Position numbers and translations under genes: made by a program | Notes under the pieces: generated by a model | The model's input: the letters and a program-made list of their open reading frames with translations, nothing else | What the model was told of the DNA's origin: nothing | The model's database searches: none | NCBI GenBank assembly: GCA_964390645.1 | Contig: CAYMLL010000051.1 | Span: 1 to 31,499, forward strand | Direction of reading: 5' to 3' | DNA length: 31,499 bases | From: CAYMLL01 sp964390645 | GTDB lineage: Bacteria; Planctomycetota; UBA8108 | Shown: positions 7,664 through 17,833 of the stretch, one piece after another | How positions within the stretch are numbered: the stretch's first letter is position 1 | Layout: each line of letters starts with the position of its first letter

Positions 7664-9010
7664 TCAGGGACGGCGAATCGTGCCGTCCGCGTCGCGCAGG
7701 CGTCCCCAGTGAAGATCGAACGGCGGCTCATCACGGATCGGAAACCTCGCCGCGGCCTTCTCGTCGATGTCGACTCCCAGTCCCGGCGTCTCACCGACCC
7801 AGAACATGCCGTCCCGCAGAGTCGGCGCTCCCGGAAATACCTCACGCTCGGCGTCGGAGAAGCCCACCGCTTCCTGGATGCCGAAGTTCCAGGTCGCGAG
7901 GTCGAGATGGAGGTTCGCCGCGTGGCCGATCGCCGAGCAGTCGCCCGGTCCGTGCCACGCCGTTCGCACGCGGAACCAGTCGCAAAGATGGGCGATCTTT
8001 CGTCCGGTCGTGATGCCGCCGATCTGCGACAGGTGGCAGCGGACGAAGTCGATCAGGCGACCGCTGACGATGTCGACCCACTCGAGCGGGTGGTTGAAGA
8101 GCTCGCCCATGGCGATCGCCGTCGAGGTCTGCCTGCGCAGATGTCGAAAGTAGCCGATGTCCTCCGGTGCAAAGGGATCCTCGAGGAAAAACAGCTTGTA
8201 CTGCTCGAGATCCTTCGCCAGCTGGATCGCCTGGATCGGGTGGAGCCGCTCGTGAACGTCGTGAAGCAGCTCGACCTCGTCGCCCACCGTCTTGCGCAGG
8301 TGCTCGAAGAGCTTCGGAACGATCCTCTGGTAGCGGCGCGGCTCGAAGAGATCTCCGGAGAAGCGCCCATCTGCGTCCTCGCGCTTCGCCGCCGAGGAGC
8401 CGTAGACCTTTTGACCGGGCACGCTGACCTGCGCGCGCACGTAGCGATAGCCCTGCTCCATGAACCGCTCGACACGCTCGCCGACCTCCTCCGCCGTGCG
8501 GCCCGAGGCGTGTCGATAGACCGGACAGGCGACGCGGCACTTGCCGCCCAGGAGCTGGTAGACCGGCAACCCGGCGCGCTTGCCGTTGATGTCCCAGAGC
8601 GCCATGTCGACACCGCTGAGCGCGTTCATCAGCACGGGACCGTTCCGCCAGTACGAGCTCTGATACATCGCCTGCCAGATGTCCTCGATGTTGGCGGGGT
8701 CCTTGCCCCTCAGGAAGGGATCGAGGAAGTCGTCGACCGCACTCTTCACGGCCCGCGCACGCTGGGTGAAGGTCGCGCAGCCGACTCCGTGGAGCCCCGG
8801 AATGCTGGTCTCCACCTTGACGACCACCAGACGGATGCCCCTCGGCGCGGTGAGAATCGCCCGCACCTTCGTGATACGAAGCGGCTTCTCGCCGCGCGCC
8901 GCTTCCTGAAGCGGCGGGAGGGACGCTGCCGTCGCACACCCTCCTCCCGGCATCGCGGTGGCCAGCGCGGCGCCCGCGGCGAGCTGACCGAAGAAGTCCC
9001 GTCGTCTCAT
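7664..9010 (-). CDS. Mannonate/gluconate dehydratase-like enolase-superfamily enzyme (ManD/RspA family) with Tat signal
   Basis: The 448-residue protein matches the ManD pattern closely. Metal ligands are Asp251 with His253 in LLHDVHER, Glu277 in FFLEDP and Glu303 in MGELFNHP. Other residues are Arg324 in VRCHLSQIGGIT, His353 and Asp357 in WHGPGD, and Glu380 in IQE. ManD enzymes dehydrate D-mannonate (some act on D-gluconate) to 2-keto-3-deoxy-D-gluconate. The N-terminus MRRRDFFGQLAAGAALATAM is a twin-arginine signal with a possible lipobox-like GGGCA at residues 22-26. This is odd for an enzyme normally found in the cytosol. The start at 9010 has an excellent AGGAGGG about 6 bases upstream. 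The gene diverges from the selenoprotein peroxidase. Mannonate activity is a family inference; substrate specificity within ManD varies. Confidence 0.9.
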   Translation of the reverse strand: MRRRDFFGQLAAGAALATAMPGGGCATAASLPPLQEAARGEKPLRITKVRAILTAPRGIRLVVVKVETSIPGLHGVGCATFTQRARAVKSAVDDFLDPFLRGKDPANIEDIWQAMYQSSYWRNGPVLMNALSGVDMALWDINGKRAGLPVYQLLGGKCRVACPVYRHASGRTAEEVGERVERFMEQGYRYVRAQVSVPGQKVYGSSAAKREDADGRFSGDLFEPRRYQRIVPKLFEHLRKTVGDEVELLHDVHERLHPIQAIQLAKDLEQYKLFFLEDPFAPEDIGYFRHLRRQTSTAIAMGELFNHPLEWVDIVSGRLIDFVRCHLSQIGGITTGRKIAHLCDWFRVRTAWHGPGDCSAIGHAANLHLDLATWNFGIQEAVGFSDAEREVFPGAPTLRDGMFWVGETPGLGVDIDEKAAARFPIRDEPPFDLHWGRLRDADGTIRRP

Positions 9011-9072
9011 CCCCGTCCCTCCTGTCGTTCTTGGTCGCAGGTGCCGTCATTCTCCACCAACGAGCGGTCGCC

Positions 9073-9102
9073 TTTCCACCCCCCGCCTGAAGGGAGTACA
9101 AT
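9073..9102 (+). promoter_or_regulatory. Possible promoter of the selenoprotein glutathione peroxidase
   Basis: TTTCCA (9073-9078) is followed after 18 bases by TACAAT (9097-9102), a good -10 box, in the 150-base divergent region upstream of the ATG at 9161. The predicted leader would be about 50 bases. No operator was identified. The assignment is by pattern only. Confidence 0.35.
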
Positions 9103-9160
9103 GACGGCGTACGCTGTCCACGTCGGACACGGCACCTGACACGAGCAAGGAGGCACGCGA

Positions 9161-9853
9161 ATGCGATCTCGGAAGCTCTCATTGCTTCTCACGGCCGCTC
9201 TACTCGCCGTCGGCACGACGAACATCGTGCACGGTGAGGACAAGCCGCAGGAGAAGAAGGAGAAGAAGGCGAAGAAGTCCGTCTACCGTTTCAAGGCAAG
9301 AGACATCGACGGCAACGCGGTGGCGCTGAGGAAATACCGTGATCAAGTCCTGCTCGTCGTCAACGTCGCGAGCAGGTGAGGACTGACGAACAAGCAGTAC
9401 TCGAGTCTCGAGTCACTCCAGCAGAAGTACAAGGGTCAGGGCTTCCAGGTTCTCGCATTCCCGGCCAACAACTTCAACGGCCAGGAGCCGGGCACGAACC
9501 TCCAGATCAAGGAGTTCTGTCGCAAGCAGAAGAAGGCGAGCTTCCCGCTCTTCGAGAAGATCTCGGTCAAGGGCGAGGATGCTCACCCTCTCTACAAGTT
9601 CCTCACCGACAAGAACATCCACCCCGACACCGGCGGCGACGTGAAGTGGAACTTCCAGAAGTACCTCGTCGGCCATCGGGGCAAGGTCATCGCCATGTTC
9701 GGCCCACGAGAGGACCCGATGGGAGAGAAGGCGGTGAAGGCTATCGATGCCGCTCTGAAGAAGCGTGGCCCCTTCAAGCCACGAGCTCCGAAGAAGGGTC
9801 GGAAGAAGAAGGACAAACCGGCAAAGAAGGCGGCCGAGAAGGTCGATTCGTGA
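9161..9853 (+). CDS. Selenocysteine-containing exported glutathione peroxidase (UGA at 9377-9379 read as Sec)
   Basis: The frame runs from the ATG at 9161 (AAGGAGG about 7 bases upstream) to the stop at 9851-9853, interrupted only by TGA at 9377-9379. On both sides it reads as one glutathione peroxidase: ...VVNVASR-U-GLTNKQY..., where known family members have NVAS-x-(U or C)-G-x-T. With UGA as selenocysteine the protein is 230 residues. The catalytic tetrad is complete: Sec73, Gln108 in NFNGQEPG, and Trp163 and Asn164 in KWNFQKYLV. The enzyme should reduce hydrogen peroxide or lipid peroxides using thiols. Residues 1-25 are a signal peptide, so the site of action is the cell envelope or outside. 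Lys-rich segments flank the domain (about 27-39 and 199-228), an unusual trait. It is monocistronic, with ManD divergent and cysNC convergent. A pseudogene with a point stop is the alternative, but the stop sits exactly at the catalytic position and is followed by a SECIS-like hairpin. Confidence 0.92.
9377..9417 (+). promoter_or_regulatory. Putative bacterial SECIS element (UGA plus downstream hairpin)
   Basis: The UGA (9377-9379) is followed 19 bases later by a perfect 6-base-pair stem, ACTCGA (9399-9404) with TCGAGT (9408-9413), around a GTC loop (9405-9407). With a one-base bulge at 9414 the stem extends by AGT (9396-9398) pairing with ACT (9415-9417). Bacterial SECIS elements are hairpins in the coding region just after the UGA, with a G among the first bases of a small apical loop. 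Here the G is the first loop base, or the second if the A-U closing pair is open. The resulting AGUCU loop resembles the E. coli fdhF loop, in which SelB contacts a G-U pair. The loop lies about six bases further from the UGA than in fdhF. Confidence 0.75.
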
Positions 9854-10189
9854 TGCGGCGATAGGCCCGCCCGCTGCCGCTCGGACGAGTCAAGGTGAAC
9901 GGACGCGCCGCGAGGAGCCCGGCGCGAACGAAGGAAGATGCAGCCCTCTCTTCCTCGTGCGCACGACGCTCCTCGAGGCGCGCCTTGACCGACCTCCCTT
10001 CGGGGCCGCTCCCGTCCATCAACCCCGTTGACGGAGTCCGCCTGGTCCCAGAGCGGTCAACTCGACCGCGTCCTCCCGTCACCGACGGCCTGGCCGCCGG
10101 AACTCGACAACGCGCCGCGTTCGCCGCGCTCCGGCGCCCCGCCCCGGCCTCAACCCCCGCGAGTCTCCTCGACCGTCCGCAGCGCTCTC
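9854..10189. other. 336-base convergent intergenic region without recognisable genes
   Basis: This stretch separates the peroxidase stop from the cysNC stop on the opposite strand. Short open frames exist on both strands, but they are Arg/Ala/Pro-rich, lack conserved-looking blocks and have no convincing ribosome binding site. I see no T-run terminator, tRNA or long inverted repeat; only a minor CGGC-CTG-GCCG hairpin around 10085-10097. Confidence 0.5.
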
Positions 10190-12130
10190 TCAACGGGCTC
10201 GGAGCAACCCCTTGATCGCCTCGAAGACCTCCTCCGCGCAGTCCCGCGCCGACAGATCGACGGTGCCGATCGTCAACGCCGGATTCTGCGGTGGCTCGTA
10301 GGGCGAAGAGACGCCGGTGAACTCCTCGATCTCGCCGGCGCGGGCCTTCTCGTAGAGCCCTTTCACGTCGCGCTGCTCGCAAACCTCCAGCGGCGTGTCG
10401 ACATGGATCTCGAAGAAGCGATCCTCGCCGACGATGGCTCGCGCGTTCTCTCGATCCTCGCGGAAGGGCGAGATCACGGGTACGAGAGTGATGATCCCGG
10501 CGTCGTTGAAGAGACGAGACACCTCCGCGACTCTTCGGATATTCTCGGTGCGATCGTCCTTCGTGAACCCGAGATCCCGGTTGAGCCCGAAACGTACGTT
10601 GTCGCCGTCGAGGCTGTAGACGTGGCGCCCCTCGTCGTGAAGTCGCTGCTCGACGAGCTGCGAGACCGACGACTTGCCGGAACCCGAAAGACCGGTGAAC
10701 CAGATCGTGATGCCGCGCTGACCAAGCGCTGACTCGCGGTTCTCGACAGTGACGTTACCGGTCTCCCGACGGATGTTCTCCGACTTCGTCGACGACGAAC
10801 TCTGGAGCTTCCTCTCGCGCAGCTTCTCCGCGGGGATGCGGTCGATCACCATGCCGGCCGCGACCGTGCTGTTCGAGACCGTGTCGATGAGAACGAAGCT
10901 GCCCGTCCACTTGTTCTTCTTGTACGGGTCGACGAAGAGATCCTGCCGCGCGCTGAATGCAACGCGACCGATGTCGTTGAGCTCTAGACAGTCAGCGTCG
11001 CTGCGGTGAAGCGTGTTGACATCGACGCGATAGCGCAAGCTCTCGATTGTCGCACGCGTCGTCTTCGTCGTGTGCTTGATCGTGTAAGGACGCGACGGAT
11101 CCATCGCCTCCTCCGACATCCAGATGACCATCGCCTCGAAGTCCGACTGGAGATGCGGAAGGTTGCGCGAATGGACGATCATGTCGCCACGGCTGATGTC
11201 GATCTCGTCCTCGAGGGTCAGCGTGACCGACATCGGGGCGAACGCGTACTCCAGATCGCTGTCAAAACTGACGATCGACTTCACTCGGCTGGTCTTCATC
11301 GACGGCAAAGCGGTGATCTCGTCGCCCACCGAGATCTTCCCCGAAGCGATCTGTCCACAGAACCCACGGAAGTCGAGATTCGGTCGCATGACGTACTGCA
11401 CCGGCAGGCGAAAGTCGATCAGATTGCGATCGCTACCGGTGTAGACGTTCTCGAGATACCCCAGGACGCTCTCGCCGCGGTACCACTCCATGTTCGGGCT
11501 CGGGTCGACAACGTTGTCGCCGCACAGCGCGCTGATCGGGATGAACTTGAGATCGACAATTTCCAGCCGCGCAGCAAACTCCGTGTACTCCTTCCTGATG
11601 CGCTCGAAGACCTCCTCCGACCAGTCGACGAGATCCATCTTGTTGACGCAGATCAGGAGTCGCGGAATTCGCAGCAGCGACGCGATGAAGGAGTGGCGCT
11701 TCGTCTGCGTCAGGATCCCGTGTCGAGCGTCGATGAGAATCACCGCCAGGTTCGCGGTCGATGCGCCCGTTGCCATGTTGCGCGTGTACTGCTCATGGCC
11801 CGGAGTGTCGGCGATGATGAAGTTGCGCTTCGGAGTGGAGAAGTAGCGGTACGCGACGTCGATCGTGATTCCCTGCTCGCGTTCCGCCTTGAGGCCGTCG
11901 GTCAGAAGCGCGAAGTCGATGGCCGGTCCGGTGCCGACCGTCGCACTGGCGTCCTTGAGCGCGGAGAGCTGATCCTCGTAGATCGACTTGCAGTCGTGAA
12001 GGAGTCGCCCGATGAGGGTCGACTTGCCATCGTCCACGCTGCCGACCGTGGAGAACCGCAGCAGGGTCTTCTGTGCGTTGCGCTCCAGGAACTCGTGAAT
12101 GTCGGTCGAGCCAGAAAGTTCAACGCTCAT
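10190..12130 (-). CDS. cysNC: Bifunctional sulfate adenylyltransferase subunit 1 / adenylylsulfate kinase (CysN-CysC fusion)
   Basis: The 646-residue protein has an EF-Tu-like GTPase part and an APS kinase part. CysN motifs are GSVDDGKST (30-38), the EQGITIDVAYRYF switch, DTPGHEQYT and NKMDLV. The CysC part follows a short linker rich in Ser and Lys (about 420-450) and shows FTGLSGSGKSS, LDGDNVRFGLNRDLGF, FREDRENAR and GLYEKARAGEI. CysN powers ATP sulfurylase (with CysD) to make APS by GTP hydrolysis; CysC phosphorylates APS to PAPS. Such fusions are known as NodQ or CysNC. The ATG at 12130 starts one base after the cysD stop, with GAAGGAAGGG upstream. It is the last gene of a cysQ-SLC13-cysD-cysNC operon. 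All active-site motifs look intact. Confidence 0.97.
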   Translation of the reverse strand: MSVELSGSTDIHEFLERNAQKTLLRFSTVGSVDDGKSTLIGRLLHDCKSIYEDQLSALKDASATVGTGPAIDFALLTDGLKAEREQGITIDVAYRYFSTPKRNFIIADTPGHEQYTRNMATGASTANLAVILIDARHGILTQTKRHSFIASLLRIPRLLICVNKMDLVDWSEEVFERIRKEYTEFAARLEIVDLKFIPISALCGDNVVDPSPNMEWYRGESVLGYLENVYTGSDRNLIDFRLPVQYVMRPNLDFRGFCGQIASGKISVGDEITALPSMKTSRVKSIVSFDSDLEYAFAPMSVTLTLEDEIDISRGDMIVHSRNLPHLQSDFEAMVIWMSEEAMDPSRPYTIKHTTKTTRATIESLRYRVDVNTLHRSDADCLELNDIGRVAFSARQDLFVDPYKKNKWTGSFVLIDTVSNSTVAAGMVIDRIPAEKLRERKLQSSSSTKSENIRRETGNVTVENRESALGQRGITIWFTGLSGSGKSSVSQLVEQRLHDEGRHVYSLDGDNVRFGLNRDLGFTKDDRTENIRRVAEVSRLFNDAGIITLVPVISPFREDRENARAIVGEDRFFEIHVDTPLEVCEQRDVKGLYEKARAGEIEEFTGVSSPYEPPQNPALTIGTVDLSARDCAEEVFEAIKGLLRAR

Positions 12131-12131
12131 A

Positions 12132-13046
12132 TCAGAAGTACCCTTCCTTCTTCTTCGACTCCATCGATCCTTCCTCGTCATGATCGATGACTCGTGTGAT
12201 GCGCTCGGACGTGCGTGTGACCATCATCTCCTCGATGATCTCCGGAACCGTCGCCGCCGTCGAGCGTACCGCACCCGTGCAAGGTGAGCACCCGAGGGTG
12301 CGGAATCGACACATGACCTGATCGACCCTCTCGCCTTCGATAAGGCGCATGGGACCGTCCGCCGGGATCAGCATCTCGCCGCGCACGACGACGTCGCGCT
12401 CCTTCGCGAAGTACAGCTGGCTGATCGGGATCGCCTCGAGATGAATGTAGTGCCAGACATCCAGCTCCGTCCAGTTCGACAGCGGGAAGACCCGGATGGA
12501 CTCGTCGTTGTCGATCTTGCCGTTGTAGAGGTTCCAGAGCTCCGGGCGCTGGTTCTTCGGGTCCCACTGACCGTGCCGGTCTCGGAAGGAGTAGAAGCGC
12601 TCCTTGGCACGCGACTTCTCCTCGTCGCGCCGAGCACCGCCGATTGCCGCGTCGAAGCGGTGCTCCCGCAGTCCCGAGAGCAGCGCCTCGGTCTTCAGCA
12701 AGCCGCAGCACTTCTGCGTCCCCAGGTCGAAGGGGTTGGTCCCCTTCTCGATCGCGGGATCATTGCGGTGGACGATCAGGTCCACGCCGATCTCCTTCGT
12801 GTAGCTGTCGCGAAACTCGTACATCGACTGGAACTTGAAGCCTGTGTCGATGTGCATCAGCGGGAACGGGATCCTGCCGGGATGGAACGCCTTCTGCGCC
12901 AGCCGCACGAGCACGGATGAGTCCTTGCCGACCGAGTAGAGCAGCACCGGCCTCTCGAACTCCGAGGCCACTTCACGAAAAACATGGATGCTCTCCGCCT
13001 CGAGACTGCGGAGATGGCTCAACATGTACTTTGAGTTCTCGCTCAC
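12132..13046 (-). CDS. cysD: Sulfate adenylyltransferase subunit 2
   Basis: The 304-residue protein is full length for CysD. The N-terminus LSHLRSLEAESIHVFREVASEF, the PP-loop pyrophosphatase motif SVGKDSSVLVRLA, HIDTGFKF, the GGARRDEEKSRAKER block and LWNLYNGKIDNDESIRVFPLSNWTELD region are all typical. With CysN it makes adenylylsulfate from sulfate and ATP in the cytosol. The start is taken as the GTG at 13046; an ATG seven codons on (13025) would also fit E. coli CysD. It lies 44 bases after the SLC13 transporter gene and one base before cysNC, so translation is probably coupled with cysNC. Confidence 0.97.
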   Translation of the reverse strand: MSENSKYMLSHLRSLEAESIHVFREVASEFERPVLLYSVGKDSSVLVRLAQKAFHPGRIPFPLMHIDTGFKFQSMYEFRDSYTKEIGVDLIVHRNDPAIEKGTNPFDLGTQKCCGLLKTEALLSGLREHRFDAAIGGARRDEEKSRAKERFYSFRDRHGQWDPKNQRPELWNLYNGKIDNDESIRVFPLSNWTELDVWHYIHLEAIPISQLYFAKERDVVVRGEMLIPADGPMRLIEGERVDQVMCRFRTLGCSPCTGAVRSTAATVPEIIEEMMVTRTSERITRVIDHDEEGSMESKKKEGYF

Positions 13047-13090
13047 ATCGAACCCCGTTTCTTCATCAATACCCTATCGAACTCCGCCCA

Positions 13091-14875
13091 CTATAACCAA
13101 AGCCAGGAAACAACCCCCAGCGTCAGGGCCATGATCATGACGTTCAGAGGGATCCCGACCTTCAAGTAGTCGGAGAATCGATACCCTCCGGGCCCCATGA
13201 TCATGAGATTCGTCGGATAGCCGACGGGACTCGCAAAGCTGGCCGAGGCGGCTATGGCGATCGCCATGGCGACGCCGCGTGGCTCGAGTCCTCCCGCCTT
13301 CGCGGCGGCGACACCGATCGGGAAGACGATGACGGCCGCCACGTTGTTCGTCAAGATCTCGGTCAGCACGTTGGTAAGCAGGTAAACTCCCGCCAGAACG
13401 CCGACTGGACCGAGGAATCCGCCGGCGAAAACGACGCTCTGACCGAGCGCGTCGGCGAGCCCGGTATGGCGGATCGCCGCCCCGATGCCAAACGCCGATG
13501 CGATCACGAGAAGCACCGACAGGTCGATGGCCCGGCGCGCCTCGGTCGGCGACATCCCGGCGACGAAGACGATGAGGACGGCCGATCCGAGCGCCGCGAC
13601 GACGACCGGCAGGCCGAAGGCCGCGACGGAGACGACCATCGCGATCGAGATCAGGAGCACCCACGGCGCTCGGTGCGACGCCGAAGCCGCCTCGCGCTCG
13701 AGGGGCGCCACCAGGTAGAACTCGTCACTGCCGCCCCAGCTCGCCACGAAGTCGTCACGCGACTCGACCAGAAGAAGATCACCCGGCTCCATCGGAAGGC
13801 GACCAAGCGAGCCCTCCAGACGCGCGCCCCTGCGATGCAATCCGAGCACGACCGCGTGAAACCGCTCACGAAACCCCACCTCCCGCAAGCTCCGTCCGAC
13901 GAGGCTCGATTCCGGCGCGACGACAGCCTCGTAGAGGGGCAGCTCCGAGGCACGCTCGACGTCGTCGCCCTGTCCGACGACGCGCTCGAGCTCCTGGCTC
14001 CCCAGCAGCCGGTCCATGATCTCCTTGCTGCCGCTGAACGCGAGCACGTCGCCTGCCTCGACGATGAAGTCCGGACGCGCCGGCGCGATGAGAGCTCGCC
14101 CACGAAAGACGTGCGCGAGGAACGCGCCCTCCAGCCGGCGTAGACCGACTTCCGCGATAGTCTTGCCGGCGTAGCTCGACGCCGTGGGAACGCGCAGCTC
14201 GAACTGGTAGGCACGCAGATCGCGCCGTACGGTTCCCGAGCAGTCCTGACGCTCCGGAAGGAGGCGGTGACCGACCGTCACGAAGTAGACGAAACCGATG
14301 AGCGCAGCGGGCACGCCGACCCACGCGAGCTCGAACATCGCGAAGCCGACTCCCCCGTCAACGCTGGCGAGCGAATCGGAGACGACGAGGTTCGTCGAGG
14401 TGCCGATCAGCGTCGACATGCCGCCAAGAACCGCCGCGTACGACAACGGAATCAGCAGCTTTGACGGAGCGATACGCGCACGGCGTCCCCAATCCTGAAC
14501 CGCAGGCGCGAGCACTGCGACGAGCGGGGTGTTGTTGACGAACGCCGACAGCGACGAGACCGGCAGCATCAGACGAGCCAGCGCGCCGCGAAGACTGCCC
14601 GACCGCGGCCGGATGAGCCGATAGAAGAAGCTCAACGCACCGGTCTTGCGAGCGCCGGCGGCAACGACAAAGAGGGAGCCGATCGTCAGCACGGCCGTGC
14701 TCGAGAAGCCGACCAAAGCGAGCTCCGGCTCATCGAAGACACCGACAAGAAGCAGCACCGCAAGCGCACCGAGGAAGATCAGATCGGGGCTCGCAACCTC
14801 CTTGACCAGCAGCACGATCGTCACGGCCACCACCGCAAGCGTCACCCAGGCTTCCCAGTCGAGCTGCGTCCACAT
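13091..14875 (-). CDS. SLC13/DASS-family anion transporter with two RCK_C (TrkA-C) domains, probable sulfate permease
   Basis: The 594-residue protein has about a dozen membrane spans in two halves. Each half carries the Ser-Asn-Thr-type ion-binding motifs: SAFVNNTPLVA (110-120) with GGMSTLIGTSTN (151-162), and LTEILTNNVAAV with SPVGYPTN in the second half. Between the halves (about 222-295 and 310-390) are two soluble RCK_C/TrkA-C repeats, including VGRSLREVGFRERFHAVVLG and LPMEPGDLLLV, which are common in bacterial SLC13 sulfate carriers. Transport of sulfate is inferred from its place between cysQ and cysD; the family also takes dicarboxylates. The ATG at 14875 begins 7 bases after the cysQ stop. 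It lacks an obvious ribosome binding site, which fits translational coupling. An in-frame start upstream would overlap cysQ. Confidence 0.92.
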   Translation of the reverse strand: MWTQLDWEAWVTLAVVAVTIVLLVKEVASPDLIFLGALAVLLLVGVFDEPELALVGFSSTAVLTIGSLFVVAAGARKTGALSFFYRLIRPRSGSLRGALARLMLPVSSLSAFVNNTPLVAVLAPAVQDWGRRARIAPSKLLIPLSYAAVLGGMSTLIGTSTNLVVSDSLASVDGGVGFAMFELAWVGVPAALIGFVYFVTVGHRLLPERQDCSGTVRRDLRAYQFELRVPTASSYAGKTIAEVGLRRLEGAFLAHVFRGRALIAPARPDFIVEAGDVLAFSGSKEIMDRLLGSQELERVVGQGDDVERASELPLYEAVVAPESSLVGRSLREVGFRERFHAVVLGLHRRGARLEGSLGRLPMEPGDLLLVESRDDFVASWGGSDEFYLVAPLEREAASASHRAPWVLLISIAMVVSVAAFGLPVVVAALGSAVLIVFVAGMSPTEARRAIDLSVLLVIASAFGIGAAIRHTGLADALGQSVVFAGGFLGPVGVLAGVYLLTNVLTEILTNNVAAVIVFPIGVAAAKAGGLEPRGVAMAIAIAASASFASPVGYPTNLMIMGPGGYRFSDYLKVGIPLNVMIMALTLGVVSWLWL

Positions 14876-14882
14876 GAACCGA

Positions 14883-15692
14883 TCAAGTCGTTTCGACGAG
14901 TTCCGGGGCCATGAATTCGACCCAGTCCACACTCCGGTCCCCGAAGGAGAGCAGCGACGGGTTCCGCAAGTCGTCCTTGTTGTACGTCAGCCGCTCGCCA
15001 CGGAGATCGACGATGCCGCCGCCGGCGGTCTCGAGGATGCACTGCGCCGCGGCCGTATCCCATTCGAAGGTCGGCACGAGCCTCGGGTAGAAGTCCGCAG
15101 CGCCCTCGGCGACCAGGCAAAACTTCAACGAGCTGCCCATGCTGGTGGCATGAGCGTTCGGCAGGCGAGCGAGCAGCGCCGCTACCTTCGGCCCGGCGTG
15201 GTCCCGGCTGGCGACGATCACGGGTCGCTCGAGGTCGACCTTGCGTGCCCGGATCTCGCGAAGCTCTCCATCACCCCTGTCCACCCAGGCGCCACCGCCG
15301 CGAAGCGCGGAGTAGGTGACACCGGTGACCGGAACGTGCACGACACCGAGCGTGGCCTCGTCGCCTTCCACCAATGCGATGTTGACCGTGAACTGACCGG
15401 TCTCCTTGACGAACTCCTTGGTGCCATCAAGAGGATCGACGCACCAGAAGCGCTGCCAGCTCCGACGGTCACGGACCGCCTCCTCGGGAGACTCCTCCGA
15501 GAGCACCGGGATATCGGCGTCGAGCTCGCGCAACGCCATGTCGATGAGCTCGTGTGACGCCTTGTCGGCGAGCGTCAACGGGGAGTCGTCAGCCTTGCGC
15601 TCGAGCCCGATGTCTCCACCGTAGAACTCGAGCGTCTTCTTGCCGGCGGCCCTGGCGATCTCGACAACGGAACGAAGCTGTTCGGGTTCCAT
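14883..15692 (-). CDS. cysQ: 3'(2'),5'-bisphosphate nucleotidase
   Basis: The 269-residue protein belongs to the inositol monophosphatase superfamily. Metal-site motifs are LSEESPEE (about 64-71), DPLDGTKEF (Asp86, Asp89) and WDTAAAQCILETAGG (Asp212). CysQ removes the 3'-phosphate of PAP, the by-product of PAPS use, relieving its toxicity. The DGTKEF variant is typical for CysQ rather than for inositol monophosphatases. The ATG at 15692 was chosen because it begins a standard N-terminus (MEPEQLRSVVEIARAAGKKT) and has AGGAAG upstream; the frame is open further upstream but not family-like. It is the first gene of the sulfate operon, so a promoter is expected in the 140 bases before it, where I found no clear boxes. 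Confidence 0.95.
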   Translation of the reverse strand: MEPEQLRSVVEIARAAGKKTLEFYGGDIGLERKADDSPLTLADKASHELIDMALRELDADIPVLSEESPEEAVRDRRSWQRFWCVDPLDGTKEFVKETGQFTVNIALVEGDEATLGVVHVPVTGVTYSALRGGGAWVDRGDGELREIRARKVDLERPVIVASRDHAGPKVAALLARLPNAHATSMGSSLKFCLVAEGAADFYPRLVPTFEWDTAAAQCILETAGGGIVDLRGERLTYNKDDLRNPSLLSFGDRSVDWVEFMAPELVETT

Positions 15693-15832
15693 GCGACTCT
15701 CGCTTCCTGTTGATCCAGAGGGTGACCGAACAAGTCTACACGGCCGCACGAATTGCGCTACTTGACAGTAGCCAGGACGACGGTAGAGCCGTGGATAACG
15801 CTCCTCGACCCCGTTACCGGACCCGACGTCCG

Positions 15833-17829
<1,997 letters not shown>

Positions 17830-17833
<4 letters not shown>

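Noticed and set aside
9399..9413. The CTCGAG repeats as a restriction-site or phage-type palindrome
   Set aside because: Their spacing after the UGA and the G-containing loop are better explained by a SECIS hairpin.
9376..9864. A plus-strand frame in another phase inside the peroxidase gene, as evidence of a frameshift instead of selenocysteine
   Set aside because: The peroxidase motifs before and after the UGA are in the same frame, so no shift is needed. The alternative frame encodes none of the Gln, Trp and Asn active-site motifs.
15762..15794. A TTGACA hexamer on the plus strand as a promoter
   Set aside because: No -10 box lies at a normal distance (the closest AT-rich bases are about 26 away) and no plus-strand gene follows.
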